From assembly GCA_039961735.1 (NCBI GenBank), contig JABRVX010000020.1, positions 108,691 through 172,690 on the forward strand: DNA of 64,000 nucleotides, given 5' to 3'. The number at the start of each line of letters is the position of its first letter. Positions within the stretch are counted from its first letter, which is position 1. The notes below the pieces were generated by a model. That model had not been told where the DNA came from. It was given only the letters and a program-made list of their open reading frames with translations, and did not search any database. This stretch comes from Fimbriimonadia bacterium. GTDB taxonomy: Bacteria > Armatimonadota > Fimbriimonadia > Fimbriimonadales > JABRVX01. Made by a program: the position numbers and the translations under genes. This document shows positions 7,520 to 16,089 of the stretch, piece by piece.

Positions 7520-7720
7520 GTGGTACTTCAGGCCATTGGCGCGATACTGTTTCGGGCATTCCTCTCGGACCCGATAGACAATGGCATGATCGATACATCG
7601 GTAGGCTTCCTACACCATCACCTACGGGTGTTCTTCCGATGGGCCGTGGCCGAAGGGCTACTCGAAGCGGCCCCGACCGACCGGTCCGCTCCCCCTAAGG
7701 TTCTGAAGAAGCAGCTCTAG
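7520..7720 (+). pseudogene. Fragment of a tyrosine recombinase / phage integrase (N-terminal SAM-like domain)
   Basis: A 66-residue frame ends HHHLRVFFRWAVAEGLL, then P-T-D and a Lys-rich end at TAG 7718-7720. The pattern L-R-x-FF-R-W-(A/L)-V-x-EG-L-x-x-x-P is the core-binding (SAM-like) helix pair of tyrosine recombinases, followed normally by N-P-x-x-x-(I/V)-x-x-P-K. The catalytic domain with the R...HxxR...Y residues is absent, so the gene is broken. It lies 258 bases from tRNA-Gln, a common integration target, which suggests a decayed integrative element. No matching att repeat was found by eye. Confidence 0.6.
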
Positions 7721-7774
7721 TAGATGCTCATAAACCCATTGTCGGAAGTGTCAGGGCCTCGGTGTTCGGCTTCC

Positions 7775-8773
7775 TTAAGGTATCGAAGCAGCCGCCAACT
7801 CCGTCACCTCTCTCGGAGAGGCGGTTCCAGTGACGCCACGTTTGCGGATGGTCACGCCAGCGCATAGGTTCGCCAACTCGGCCGCCTCTCGCGTGCCCGC
7901 CCCAACGCACAGCGCGCATAGCATGCCCGCAGCAGCCGCGTCTCCTGCGCCGACGGTGTCAATCTCCTCGGGAGCAGCGGGGGCTGGAACGAGGCCCTCC
8001 CCGTCCTCGCCGCAGAATGCGATGCCTTTCGCCCCGAGGGTTACGAAAGCCCGAGTCGCCCCACGTTCGCGCAGCGCCCGTGCCGCATCCACCGCGTTAC
8101 CCGCGGTTACCTCGTGCCCGAGAGCGCTGGCAGCCTCCGATGCATTCGGCTTGACGCACATTCCCCGAAACTCCCCAATCCTCGACCTGCTATCCACCAG
8201 CACCGTGAGGGCAGGGAAGTCCCGCGCCAAATCCATCAGTCGCTCCCTCATCCACTCGGTCACTAACCCGAAAGCATGGGCACATTGGTCTGACACCATC
8301 ACACCGCTCAATCGCGGTGCCTCTTTCGCGAGCGCACCGATCACCTTTCTCTGCAGTTTGAGCGAAGGTGGCTTGCGGTTTTGGATGTCGAGCCGCTCCA
8401 TCTCGCGACCCGCCGCCATGGGCTTCATGTAGGTGGGTGTAAGCATTCCTTGTGACTTGATCACCGAACCCGTCTCAATGCCATGGTTCCGCAGTGTCCG
8501 CACGAGGTCGAAGCCCTCGCCGTCGCACCCGACGAAGCCCATTGCGTGCACCGCCCCCACTCCTAGCGCCTTAAGGTTGGATGCGACCGTGCCCGCCGCT
8601 CCCGGGGATTTCCGCACCTTCACAACCTGGTACGCCTCCAAGCCGGTTTCCAGCGAGCGTTCCGAAAGCGATGGGTCTATTTCGAGGTACTTGTCCAGGA
8701 AGAAGTCCCCTACCACGGCGATGGAGAGGGAAGGGAAGCGTTGCAGAAGCTCAGCCAGATGTTCGCGGGTCAT
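7775..8773 (-). CDS. PfkB-family carbohydrate kinase, HldE/RfaE kinase-domain-like
   Basis: 332 residues. The start IAVVGDFFLDKYLEID and the SPGAAGTVASNL block match the ADP-heptose (RfaE/HldE domain I) branch of the ribokinase fold. The anion hole and catalytic base DTVGAGD are near residue 278. The family phosphorylates a sugar hydroxyl with ATP; in this branch D-glycero-beta-D-manno-heptose 7-phosphate is the classic substrate, but the nucleotidyltransferase domain of HldE is missing here, so the substrate is not certain. ATG with GAGGGAGC upstream. It overlaps the preceding gene (8751-9728) by 23 bases, which implies a coupled pair. Confidence 0.8.
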   Translation of the reverse strand: MTREHLAELLQRFPSLSIAVVGDFFLDKYLEIDPSLSERSLETGLEAYQVVKVRKSPGAAGTVASNLKALGVGAVHAMGFVGCDGEGFDLVRTLRNHGIETGSVIKSQGMLTPTYMKPMAAGREMERLDIQNRKPPSLKLQRKVIGALAKEAPRLSGVMVSDQCAHAFGLVTEWMRERLMDLARDFPALTVLVDSRSRIGEFRGMCVKPNASEAASALGHEVTAGNAVDAARALRERGATRAFVTLGAKGIAFCGEDGEGLVPAPAAPEEIDTVGAGDAAAAGMLCALCVGAGTREAAELANLCAGVTIRKRGVTGTASPREVTELAAASIP

Positions 8774-9728
8774 GCTCCCTCAGCCTTAGCCAGAGCGTTC
8801 GGATGGTGTCCCGGTGGTCGCCCTGCACGTAGTAGCTGCGCCCTCCGTCCGCCACCGTCCGTACCAAGATGGTTTTCCAGGGACGGTAGTAGTAGCGCGC
8901 ATCACTCCTGGGTGGTTCTTCGTGATAGTCTCCGGTGATCGGTAGCAGGTCGAACACCGCTGTGGTGAAGTTGGTGATCGTACGGCCCTCCTGCCGCGCT
9001 ACGTTGCGCGCCATCGAGAGCGCCTTCAGATACACCTCTGGACCCATCACCGCCGAACCGAAGTTGAGGAATACCCCGCCTTCCAGGTTCTCGATGCTGT
9101 GTGCGTAGATGAGGAAGTCGCGATACGAGGTGAGGCCGGTCGCCGCCGCGTCGAAGTTGGGGTGCTCGTGTAGGATGTCGTAGCCGATGCCGACGTGCAC
9201 GGTGACGGGCACTCGCAGCCGATACCCCATCGCGAAAATGCTGTCCTCGCGGTTGGGGTACTGCTCACGTTCGATTATCCGGCCGATGGCTTCACCCAGT
9301 CCGATGCCGTCGCGTGCGCCCTCCACCGCAGCATGGTTCAACTCGGCCGTTTCGCGCCACATACCGAACCGTCCCTGCTTGATGTAGAACGGCACGCTCT
9401 CTGAAGTTGCGCCGAAGCGGGACAGTTCGAAGTCGTGGATGGGCCCAGCGCCGTTGGTGGCCACGTGGGTCACGTATCCCTGTCGCATCAGGTCAATCAC
9501 GAACCGGCACAGGCCCGACTTCACTACGTGCGCACCCATTGAGAACAGCACCGTCGCGCCCCGCTCGCGAGCACGCAGAATGTCGCGGGCGATGGTGCAT
9601 ATGTCGGGGTTCGACATCGGCTCGAAGGGCTCGTCGAGTCGCGGCATCTCGTCCAGCCGGTGCAGGTTCTCGCGATTGGCGAACGGCTCGATGTGTAGGC
9701 GGCTGACGTCGAACATGGGATATGGCAT
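8751..9728 (-). CDS. Deoxyhypusine-synthase-like conserved protein
   Basis: 325 residues. Blocks MGAHVVKSGLCRFVIDLMR, VTHVATNGAGPIHDFELS and VHVGIGYDILHEHP describe a Rossmann-like NAD-binding fold reminiscent of the deoxyhypusine/homospermidine synthase superfamily (K-S-G, then N-G-A-x-x-x-H-D-x-E). The active-site lysine region of true deoxyhypusine synthase is not recognised. Bacteria lack eIF5A, so the reaction is probably different. It is translated upstream of and overlapping the PfkB kinase, which suggests one pathway, perhaps a modified sugar or polyamine conjugate (inference). Confidence 0.6.
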   Translation of the reverse strand: MPYPMFDVSRLHIEPFANRENLHRLDEMPRLDEPFEPMSNPDICTIARDILRARERGATVLFSMGAHVVKSGLCRFVIDLMRQGYVTHVATNGAGPIHDFELSRFGATSESVPFYIKQGRFGMWRETAELNHAAVEGARDGIGLGEAIGRIIEREQYPNREDSIFAMGYRLRVPVTVHVGIGYDILHEHPNFDAAATGLTSYRDFLIYAHSIENLEGGVFLNFGSAVMGPEVYLKALSMARNVARQEGRTITNFTTAVFDLLPITGDYHEEPPRSDARYYYRPWKTILVRTVADGGRSYYVQGDHRDTIRTLWLRLREHDPRTSG

Positions 9729-9787
9729 CTCTCTCAGGTTAGGTGTGCGAGTCCGATCTCCTGTTCACTGCCCGGTATACTCAGCCT

Positions 9788-10102
9788 ATGCGTTGGGTGT
9801 GGATTGGGTTCATTGTCGCGGTTGTTGCGCTCCTCGTGGGGTGCGGGGGTTCGAAGTACGCGCAAACCGAGCTGGATGCTGCGCGCAACTTCATCCAGGC
9901 GACCAAGACGGAAAAGAGCGAGGGCGAGGTGATCGAGATGGCCCGGTCTGCACTGAAGGATGCGGGCGCGCGGGTGAGTGTGGAGAACGTGAAACAGGTG
10001 TTGGAGGGCGCGCACCTGACCGACCCCTCGAAGGGTATTCAGAACATCCCGGACATCGCCCGCCAAGTCGCCGCGTACGAAAAAGGCGAGCTGGCGGAGT
10101 AG
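9788..10102 (+). CDS. Small lipoprotein, unknown function
   Basis: 104 residues. ATG 9788 begins MRWVWIGFIVAVVALLVGCGG, a signal peptide with lipobox LVGC, so the mature protein is predicted to be lipidated at the Cys. The mature part is short, helical and charged (QTELDAARNFIQATKTEKSEGEVIEMARSAL shape). It is divergent from the minus-strand pair at 7775-9728. No family recognised. Confidence 0.7.
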   Translation: MRWVWIGFIVAVVALLVGCGGSKYAQTELDAARNFIQATKTEKSEGEVIEMARSALKDAGARVSVENVKQVLEGAHLTDPSKGIQNIPDIARQVAAYEKGELAE

Positions 10103-10444
10103 CCTCTGCATCCTTGGGGTGGGTGGCCTGCCTCGCGGTTCTTCAATGAGAAGAATACGAAAAAGAGCGCGCCGCCCCGACTGCGTGCTGCTGGGAGGCT
10201 CCTGCGGGGGAGGCTGAGAGAGAACAAGGAGCTCGTTGCAGGACCGGGATTCAGCTTACAGCTATTTGCCATACCCTGGCGCACGAACTGAGCCCAGGGA
10301 GATAGCACCGGGGTGCCGGACCTTCCGCCGCCCATTGCATCTGGTTCGCCTCTGCCCGAAAGTCGCGGGCCCTGAGAACCGATATTAATGCCGTGGGCCC
10401 TGGCATTCCGAATCGAATAGCCCCTGTACGGCACTGGGTGGAGG
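10103..10444. other. 342-base intergenic region, nothing recognised
   Basis: No open frame with coding character. GGGCCCTG occurs twice in direct orientation near 10370 and 10400. The stretch contains short GC-rich hairpins (for example around CCCTGGCGC...GAGCCCAGGG near 10273-10300) that could belong to a leader RNA of the downstream gene, but no known RNA class was matched. Confidence 0.3.
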
Positions 10445-12184
10445 ATGGGACCTAGCGAGGGCTGGGCGCGAGTCGCGCTCGTCACCGGCCCTGACTGGAC
10501 CCATGCGCCGTCAGTCGCTGACGCGCTGCGAACGGCTGGGCTGGTGTTTCGCAAGTACTCCGCGGACCAGATCGAGGCCGCGTGCTCCTATGCACAGATA
10601 CTGATCGTGCCCCCGCTGCCCGACACTCCGGAGGCTGCAACGCTCCTTGCCCGCCATGTCGAAGAGGGCGGCTCCCTCATCTGCATCGGTGACACCTGCG
10701 GGCTGAACGCCTATCTCGGTGTACGCTCTCCAAGCGAGAACTGCGAGTTCGGCGAAGGCTACCTGGCTCCGGTCAGCGAACACTTCCTGCTGGGTGACGA
10801 GACCGTTCCCATCCACTGCATCGGTGGGCAGTGCGTGGTGGCTGACGGCACCATGACCCTTGCCCAACTCCTGGACCGCCACGGAAAGCCGACGGGCCTG
10901 TGCGGCCTCTCGGTGCAGGAACACGGCTCGTCCACGGCCATCTATATCGCCCCAGACCTCGGCTTGACGGCGGTTAGACTGAGGCAGGGCAGCTACGTGG
11001 AGATGGATGGGATACCCGCGTCCGACGGCACCGCGAAGATTCGCGACGGCATCTTGCGTAGCGAGGACGGCTCGGTGCTCGATTGGGACTTCGACCGCTC
11101 CACCGACCTAGCGGGCGAGCCGCCGGCTTTCTTGCTTCCGGCGGTGGATCGGTTGGTAGGGATAGTAGTGCGTGCGGCCGCGTACGCCGCAGAGCGGATG
11201 AGCCTACCGCTTCTTCTTCTCTGGCCGCATCCGAACGGTGCGGTAGCAACGGGCATGGTGTCCTTCGGCACCGACGGCACCGACGTGCAGAACGTGCAGA
11301 CCATCCTGCATCAGGCCACCCTGGTCGGTCTTCGCGCGACATGGTGCCTGCGCAGCCCCGGCTTCAGCCTGGACGTGGCGAAGGCGCTGCGCACCCGGGA
11401 CCACGAGGTGGCGCTGCAATTCGAAGTGAACGAGCCCGAAGACTGGGCGTCAGACAGGCTGAGCTTCCAGCAGACGCGTATGAGTCGCTCATTGGGAACG
11501 CGACAGCTACTGTCCACAAGCATTCAGGATGGAAGGTGGCATGGGCGCAACGAGTTCTGGGAATGGTGTGCTCGGGTGGGCATCGAGGCGGAAATCGGGC
11601 GAATGCCACGACAGCCGGGAAACGTCGGGTCCATATTTGGAACCTGTCGGCCCTTCCGACCTGCGCGGCGAGACGGGTCGCTGCTGCCCGTGCTCAGCAT
11701 TCCGTGCCTTGCCGCGGACATAGGCAAGGGTGTCTCATCGGCACGCGCCCTCGAGATTCTGGAGCACGCGGTAAGATCGCATGGGGTCGTTCACTTCTTC
11801 TTCGAGACGCGCTCCTTCGAAGAAAAGACGGTGTCCGAGGCGTTCCGCAACTTTATGGCGCACGCACGTCCAAGAGGGATCGAGTGGGCCACCGCCGAGG
11901 AGATAGTGCAGAGAATGAAGGCCGTGCGAACCATGCGAGTGGATCTGAGTTTCGCCGACGAGGGGCTTGCCGTGGTGTTGCACCCCGAGTACGAGATGCC
12001 GGAAGCGGCGTTGTGCATTACCGGAGACACGATAGTGGGTGCTACGGCGCTGCAGAAGAGGTTGCGAGTGACTCGAGTGGTTAGGTATGGGATTCCGTGC
12101 TGCTCGGTCACCGTAGATTTGAACGCTCAGTGCCCAACCTATGTCACCCTCGAACGCACCGCCCCAGCCGAGATGACGAGCTAG
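10445..12184 (+). CDS. Divergent polysaccharide-deacetylase-like protein with N-terminal GATase1-like domain
   Basis: 579 residues, ATG preceded by GGGTGGAGG. Residues about 8-110 look like a class I glutamine-amidotransferase-like fold (VALVTGPDW, ILIVPPLPDTPEAATLLARHV, GGSLICIGDTCG), a layout used by ThuA/DUF4350-like modules. Residues about 250-490 resemble a NodB/polysaccharide deacetylase barrel: LLLLWPHPNGAVATGMVSFGTDGTD, then ATWCLRSPGFS and HEVALQFE, ending with VVHFFFETRSFEE. The canonical T-F-D-D metal site and H-x-x-x-H are not intact, so catalysis is doubtful. No signal peptide. Its stop shares the palindrome CTAG with the selB stop on the other strand (12181-12184). Confidence 0.6.
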   Translation: MGPSEGWARVALVTGPDWTHAPSVADALRTAGLVFRKYSADQIEAACSYAQILIVPPLPDTPEAATLLARHVEEGGSLICIGDTCGLNAYLGVRSPSENCEFGEGYLAPVSEHFLLGDETVPIHCIGGQCVVADGTMTLAQLLDRHGKPTGLCGLSVQEHGSSTAIYIAPDLGLTAVRLRQGSYVEMDGIPASDGTAKIRDGILRSEDGSVLDWDFDRSTDLAGEPPAFLLPAVDRLVGIVVRAAAYAAERMSLPLLLLWPHPNGAVATGMVSFGTDGTDVQNVQTILHQATLVGLRATWCLRSPGFSLDVAKALRTRDHEVALQFEVNEPEDWASDRLSFQQTRMSRSLGTRQLLSTSIQDGRWHGRNEFWEWCARVGIEAEIGRMPRQPGNVGSIFGTCRPFRPARRDGSLLPVLSIPCLAADIGKGVSSARALEILEHAVRSHGVVHFFFETRSFEEKTVSEAFRNFMAHARPRGIEWATAEEIVQRMKAVRTMRVDLSFADEGLAVVLHPEYEMPEAALCITGDTIVGATALQKRLRVTRVVRYGIPCCSVTVDLNAQCPTYVTLERTAPAEMTS

Positions 12185-14073
12185 TCGGCGAGCACCCTAT
12201 CGTCCCCGACACGGCGGGTAAAGTGGATCGAATCGAGGTACTCCACCAGCGGCACAGCGTACTTGCGAGACGTCTGTGTTAGGTCCCTGAACGCTGCAAC
12301 GGTCAGTCCGCCCGTGCAGCCGACCTTCTCACGTACCAGTCGCTTGATCTCCTCTACCGTCTCCACCGGGTAGTACAGATCATCGCTTACCTTCACCACC
12401 CGACCAAGATTGCGTGCGAGGCGCAGTACCTCGTTGATCGCAGGTTCGGGCAGTCCTGCAACACGCGGGAGTTCACTGACCGTCGGCACGCGAAAGCTTG
12501 CGTCCAGCAGCAGTTTCACCACGCGGTCCACCAGAGCCTGCTGTTTTTCCGAGACCTGCACGTGGAAGTCGGCGAGTCTAACGCCCGCGCCGCTACTAAC
12601 GACCAGACCATCGTCCGAGAGCCGAGCCAGCGCTGCGTCCAGAGCCTTGGGGTCGTCTTGTATCGGCGTCGCGGCGGCCCATGTCGCTTTCGGCATCATC
12701 GGCGTAGTCGTGTGACTCGCATGGTAAGTGCGAATCGGCCGCACAAGGGCCTCCTTCAACGCCTCCCAGCCTCGTAGTGTTAGTATCCGCTCGCCTAGCG
12801 TGATCACCCGCCCGGACGCACCCAGTCGTTCTACGATGTCGCGGGCTTCGGCGGGCTGCAGGCCACACAGACGCCCAATCTGCACGAAATCCAGCCCGGA
12901 TGCGCTCGAGTCGAGTGCTGCCAGTACTGCTTCTTCCGGCGATGCAGACAACGCGTCTGCAAACGCCTCCGACTCGATCTGTGCCCGCTTGCGTCTAGGT
13001 GCGATTGGTAGTACGATCTGCCCTCCGCCGATGGTGATCCCAGGCGAATAGCGACGTAACACGAACCGGTCCCCTTTCGCACATGCGATCGGCGACTCGC
13101 ATCGCAGTTGCACGGCGCCAGTCTCGCCGCTCCCGATCTCGTCCATTGATGATCCCAGTGCGACCCGCGCGATCACCTCCGCCGTGCCGATGTGCAGGCG
13201 AACGCGTACCCCATGCTTGAGTGGCGGGGCGTCGCGCAGCAACGTGATCAAGGCGTCGCAGCAGAGTGTCTCCTCGCACGCGCCACGCGCGGACAACATT
13301 TGACCCCTATGCAACTTCTCCTTCGCCACGCCGGTCAGGTTCGCGGCCACCCTCTGACCTGCGACTGCTCGGGAGACTTTCTTTCCATGCACCTGCAATC
13401 CGCGTATGCGGCAATCCAGCGAGCCGGGGACTAACACATAGCTGGCACCCTCTGCCAACGTTCCAGCTACCAGCGTACCTGTCACCACCGTTCCGAATCC
13501 TGTCATGGTGAACACACGATCCACTGGCATGCGCGCCGGTGCGCCCGTGTCTCTGGCCGGCATGCGCTCCAATGCAGAGTCCAGCGTCTCGCGCAGTTCG
13601 TCCAAGCCGCTTCCCGTGACGGCAGACGTCTCCACGATTGTCGGTTCAGGCAGCTTGCGTTCCTCGAGCAGCGTACGAACATCCTCGGCGGCTAGCGCTC
13701 GCATCTCCCCATCCGCCAGGTCGCACTTGGTCAGCGCCACGACCACTCCGTGCACGTCGAGCAAACTGAGAATGTCGAGGTGCTCTCGTGTCTGTGGCAT
13801 CACACCCTCGTCCGCAGCAACCACTAACAGTGCGAGGTCCACACCGCCCGCGCCTGCCAGCATGTTCTTCAGGAATCTCTCGTGCCCAGGCACGTCCACG
13901 ATGCCCACACGTCCGGAGCGCGGAAGATCCAACCACGCGAAGCCGAGATCGATTGTCATGCCACGCTGCTGCTCTTCACGCAGACGGTCGGGGTCGATGC
14001 CTGTTAGAGCTTTGATCAGTGTGGACTTGCCATGATCCACATGCCCCGCCGTGCCGATGATGAGCGGCTTCAT
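12181..14073 (-). CDS. selB: Selenocysteine-specific translation elongation factor SelB
   Basis: 630 residues, ATG start. GTPase motifs: GHVDHGKST at 10-18, DVPGHE at 60-65, TKCD at 115-118. EF-Tu-like domains 2-3 follow (DRVFTMTGFGTVVTGTL), and the C-terminal third carries tandem winged helices (EVLRLARNLGRVVKVSDDLYYP) that bind the SECIS hairpin in this family. SelB delivers Sec-tRNA to UGA codons. The ending FTRRVGDDRVL is typical. No selA, selD, selC or selenoprotein gene is recognised in the window, so the rest of the system must lie elsewhere or be missing. Confidence 0.93.
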   Translation of the reverse strand: MKPLIIGTAGHVDHGKSTLIKALTGIDPDRLREEQQRGMTIDLGFAWLDLPRSGRVGIVDVPGHERFLKNMLAGAGGVDLALLVVAADEGVMPQTREHLDILSLLDVHGVVVALTKCDLADGEMRALAAEDVRTLLEERKLPEPTIVETSAVTGSGLDELRETLDSALERMPARDTGAPARMPVDRVFTMTGFGTVVTGTLVAGTLAEGASYVLVPGSLDCRIRGLQVHGKKVSRAVAGQRVAANLTGVAKEKLHRGQMLSARGACEETLCCDALITLLRDAPPLKHGVRVRLHIGTAEVIARVALGSSMDEIGSGETGAVQLRCESPIACAKGDRFVLRRYSPGITIGGGQIVLPIAPRRKRAQIESEAFADALSASPEEAVLAALDSSASGLDFVQIGRLCGLQPAEARDIVERLGASGRVITLGERILTLRGWEALKEALVRPIRTYHASHTTTPMMPKATWAAATPIQDDPKALDAALARLSDDGLVVSSGAGVRLADFHVQVSEKQQALVDRVVKLLLDASFRVPTVSELPRVAGLPEPAINEVLRLARNLGRVVKVSDDLYYPVETVEEIKRLVREKVGCTGGLTVAAFRDLTQTSRKYAVPLVEYLDSIHFTRRVGDDRVLAD

Positions 14074-14078
14074 GGCAC

Positions 14079-14957
14079 TCAGCCCTCCTTCAGCGATTCG
14101 ATCCCTGGAATGGGCACCTCTTCGAAGTTGCCGTCAATGCATACTTGGGCCGTGAAGCCTTCTTTGGAGGCTGCGGCTCCCCACTCACCCTCTTTGCTCA
14201 CGGCGAACACGGCGCTGCAGCGAGCGGTGGTGTTGGGTCTTCGCCTCACCATCTCCGCGATGGCCACGCGGCACGACTGCATGGGTGATAGGCCTGCACG
14301 CATGCCATCCACCGCGCGGTAGCTCAGCAAGAAGCGCCAGATGTCTTCGCCGACACCCGTCGCGCCCGCGCCACCCACCTCATCGTCCGCATAGAGTCCG
14401 GCTCCGAAGATAGCAGAGTCGCCCACGCGACCAGGCATCTTCCATGCCAGGCCGCTGGTGGTGCACCCTGCTACTACGTGCTTGCCGTCGGTTCCGACGC
14501 AAGTGCACGTGTCGTGCGTGTCGTGCGCGGTCATGGGCATGGTCTGCTTCATCTGCCACTCCTGGTACCGTTCTAGTGCCTGGGTGGTGAGTAGCTGCCG
14601 CACCTCGAATCCGTGACGGATGGCGAACTTCTGCGCGTTCTCTCCCACCAGCATCACGTGAGGAGTCTCCTCCAGCACCCTGCGTGCGAGGCTGATGACG
14701 GGCACGATCCCTTGCACCCCGGCCACTCCGCCGCACCTCAGGGTCTCGCCATCCATCAAGCCCGCGTCCAGCTCCACCACACCCTCGGAGTTGGGCATTC
14801 CGCCATAGCCCACCGAGGTGACCGAGGGGTCCAACTCGACCTGGGCAAGTCCGTGCTCGACCGCGGTGAGAAGGTCGGCATGTCGCTCCCACACGCTCCA
14901 TGCCTCGTTCACGCAAATCCGACCGAAAGACCAAGTGGAGACGAAAACCGTTGGCAT
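14079..14957 (-). CDS. N4-(beta-N-acetylglucosaminyl)-L-asparaginase (glycosylasparaginase)
   Basis: 292 residues from ATG 14957 (MPTVFVSTWSFG). The N-terminal nucleophile hydrolase signature HDTHDTCTCVG places the autoproteolysis site and nucleophile at Thr 150; GRVGDSAIFGAGLYAD and the GAGATGVGED block are the conserved substrate-binding elements of the beta chain. The enzyme cleaves the GlcNAc-Asn bond of N-glycopeptides. No signal peptide was seen, so it is predicted to act in the cytoplasm on imported glycopeptides. It lies 5 bases from the start of selB on the same strand; the spacing suggests one transcript with the Gfo/Idh/MocA gene upstream. Confidence 0.85.
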   Translation of the reverse strand: MPTVFVSTWSFGRICVNEAWSVWERHADLLTAVEHGLAQVELDPSVTSVGYGGMPNSEGVVELDAGLMDGETLRCGGVAGVQGIVPVISLARRVLEETPHVMLVGENAQKFAIRHGFEVRQLLTTQALERYQEWQMKQTMPMTAHDTHDTCTCVGTDGKHVVAGCTTSGLAWKMPGRVGDSAIFGAGLYADDEVGGAGATGVGEDIWRFLLSYRAVDGMRAGLSPMQSCRVAIAEMVRRRPNTTARCSAVFAVSKEGEWGAAASKEGFTAQVCIDGNFEEVPIPGIESLKEG

Positions 14958-14989
14958 ACGCGTATCGTACCCTTCGCCGTCCGAGGTTC

Positions 14990-16006
14990 CTACAGGGTAC
15001 GGATTGGGATGCGTCGTTTGCGCTTCGCGGATTCGATGGCGGCGAACACCATGGCGAGCGACGCGATGTTGTCGTGGCATTCCGTCTGGGGCGGCGTTCC
15101 TTTTCGCTGGTAGGTCAGCATCTCGTTCAGCGCCCCATGGAACCCTTGGTACTTCACGGCCACCTTCGGTGCCCGCACGGCCTTGCGCTTGCGCTCGAAG
15201 CCGGAGCCGGGGAGCGCAATCTCGCCCGCCGGGTCCGCGTTCGCTTCGTATAGCATCGTGCCTTTCGTGCCGATAACCCGCCAGTCGCCGTTCCAACTCG
15301 TCGGGCAACCTTCCGCGCACCAACTGCCGCGATAGGTGAACACGATGCCGTTTGTCATCTCGAACACGCAGGTCGCTGCGACGTCCCCTTTGTACCACGA
15401 GCCCTTCGGGTTGAATTCGTGGGCGTACACCGCCACGGGGTCGGCGCCGGTGAAGAATCGCGCCAGATCGAACTGGTGAATGGCCATGTCCAGGATGAGT
15501 GGGCTCTGCATCTGCTCACGGAAGCCGCCGAAATGCGCACCCATGTAGAAGTCGCAGTTGATGGTGGTCACGTCGCCGATCAGGCCGCGGCGCAGCCCTT
15601 CGCGAAGAGACGCGTGACGCGAGTCCCATCGCCGGGTTTGCGCCACCATGTACAGCCGGCCGGTCTGCTCCGAGGTGCGAACCATCCTTCGCGCTTCGGA
15701 CATCGAGGCTGCCATCGGCTTCTCGCCCAGCACGTGGCAGCCGGCTCTAAGCGACGTGGTGGTAACTCCGGCATGTGCATCTGGAGTGGTCAGGTCCAAG
15801 ACGAACGTGGGCTGGTGCTTCCGCAACGTCGCCTTCAGGTCCGTCGAGACCTCCGCGCCAAGCCCGTAGCGCTTCACCGCCTTCTGGGCAACCTTCGGAT
15901 CCAGCTCCACGACCGCTCGTACGTCTACGCCTTCTTCGATGAGCCGCGGGAACCACGCGCCCGAGATGCCTCCCGCTCCAACGACGACAACCGTTTCCTT
16001 GGCCAC
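14990..16006 (-). CDS. Gfo/Idh/MocA family NAD(P)-dependent oxidoreductase
   Basis: 338 residues, GTG start with GGAGGAGG at good spacing. N-terminal Rossmann fold (VVVVGAGGISGAWFPRL), the GEKPMA motif near residue 95 with the catalytic Lys, and an alpha/beta C-terminal domain (SPLILDMAIHQFDLARFFTG with the D-x-x-x-H pair). The family oxidises or epimerises sugars and inositols; substrate not predictable. It is upstream of glycosylasparaginase on the same strand with a 32-base gap. Confidence 0.88.
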   Translation of the reverse strand: MAKETVVVVGAGGISGAWFPRLIEEGVDVRAVVELDPKVAQKAVKRYGLGAEVSTDLKATLRKHQPTFVLDLTTPDAHAGVTTTSLRAGCHVLGEKPMAASMSEARRMVRTSEQTGRLYMVAQTRRWDSRHASLREGLRRGLIGDVTTINCDFYMGAHFGGFREQMQSPLILDMAIHQFDLARFFTGADPVAVYAHEFNPKGSWYKGDVAATCVFEMTNGIVFTYRGSWCAEGCPTSWNGDWRVIGTKGTMLYEANADPAGEIALPGSGFERKRKAVRAPKVAVKYQGFHGALNEMLTYQRKGTPPQTECHDNIASLAMVFAAIESAKRKRRIPIRTL

Positions 16007-16089
16007 TGTCCTCCTCCTTCTTCCTGCCTGCCGACACGCGGATTCTACCGACAGACCCCTTTGTCCCCTGTCCTCCGTGGTGACGGCAC

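Noticed and set aside
10139..10444. Possible RNase P, SRP or tmRNA gene
   Set aside because: Conserved motifs of those RNAs (for example GAAAGTCC or GGAAGCAGCC cores) were not found.
14958..15398. N-terminal extension of glycosylasparaginase inside the oxidoreductase gene
   Set aside because: Overlaps the Gfo/Idh/MocA gene in another frame and is low complexity; MPTVFVSTW at 14957 matches the family start.
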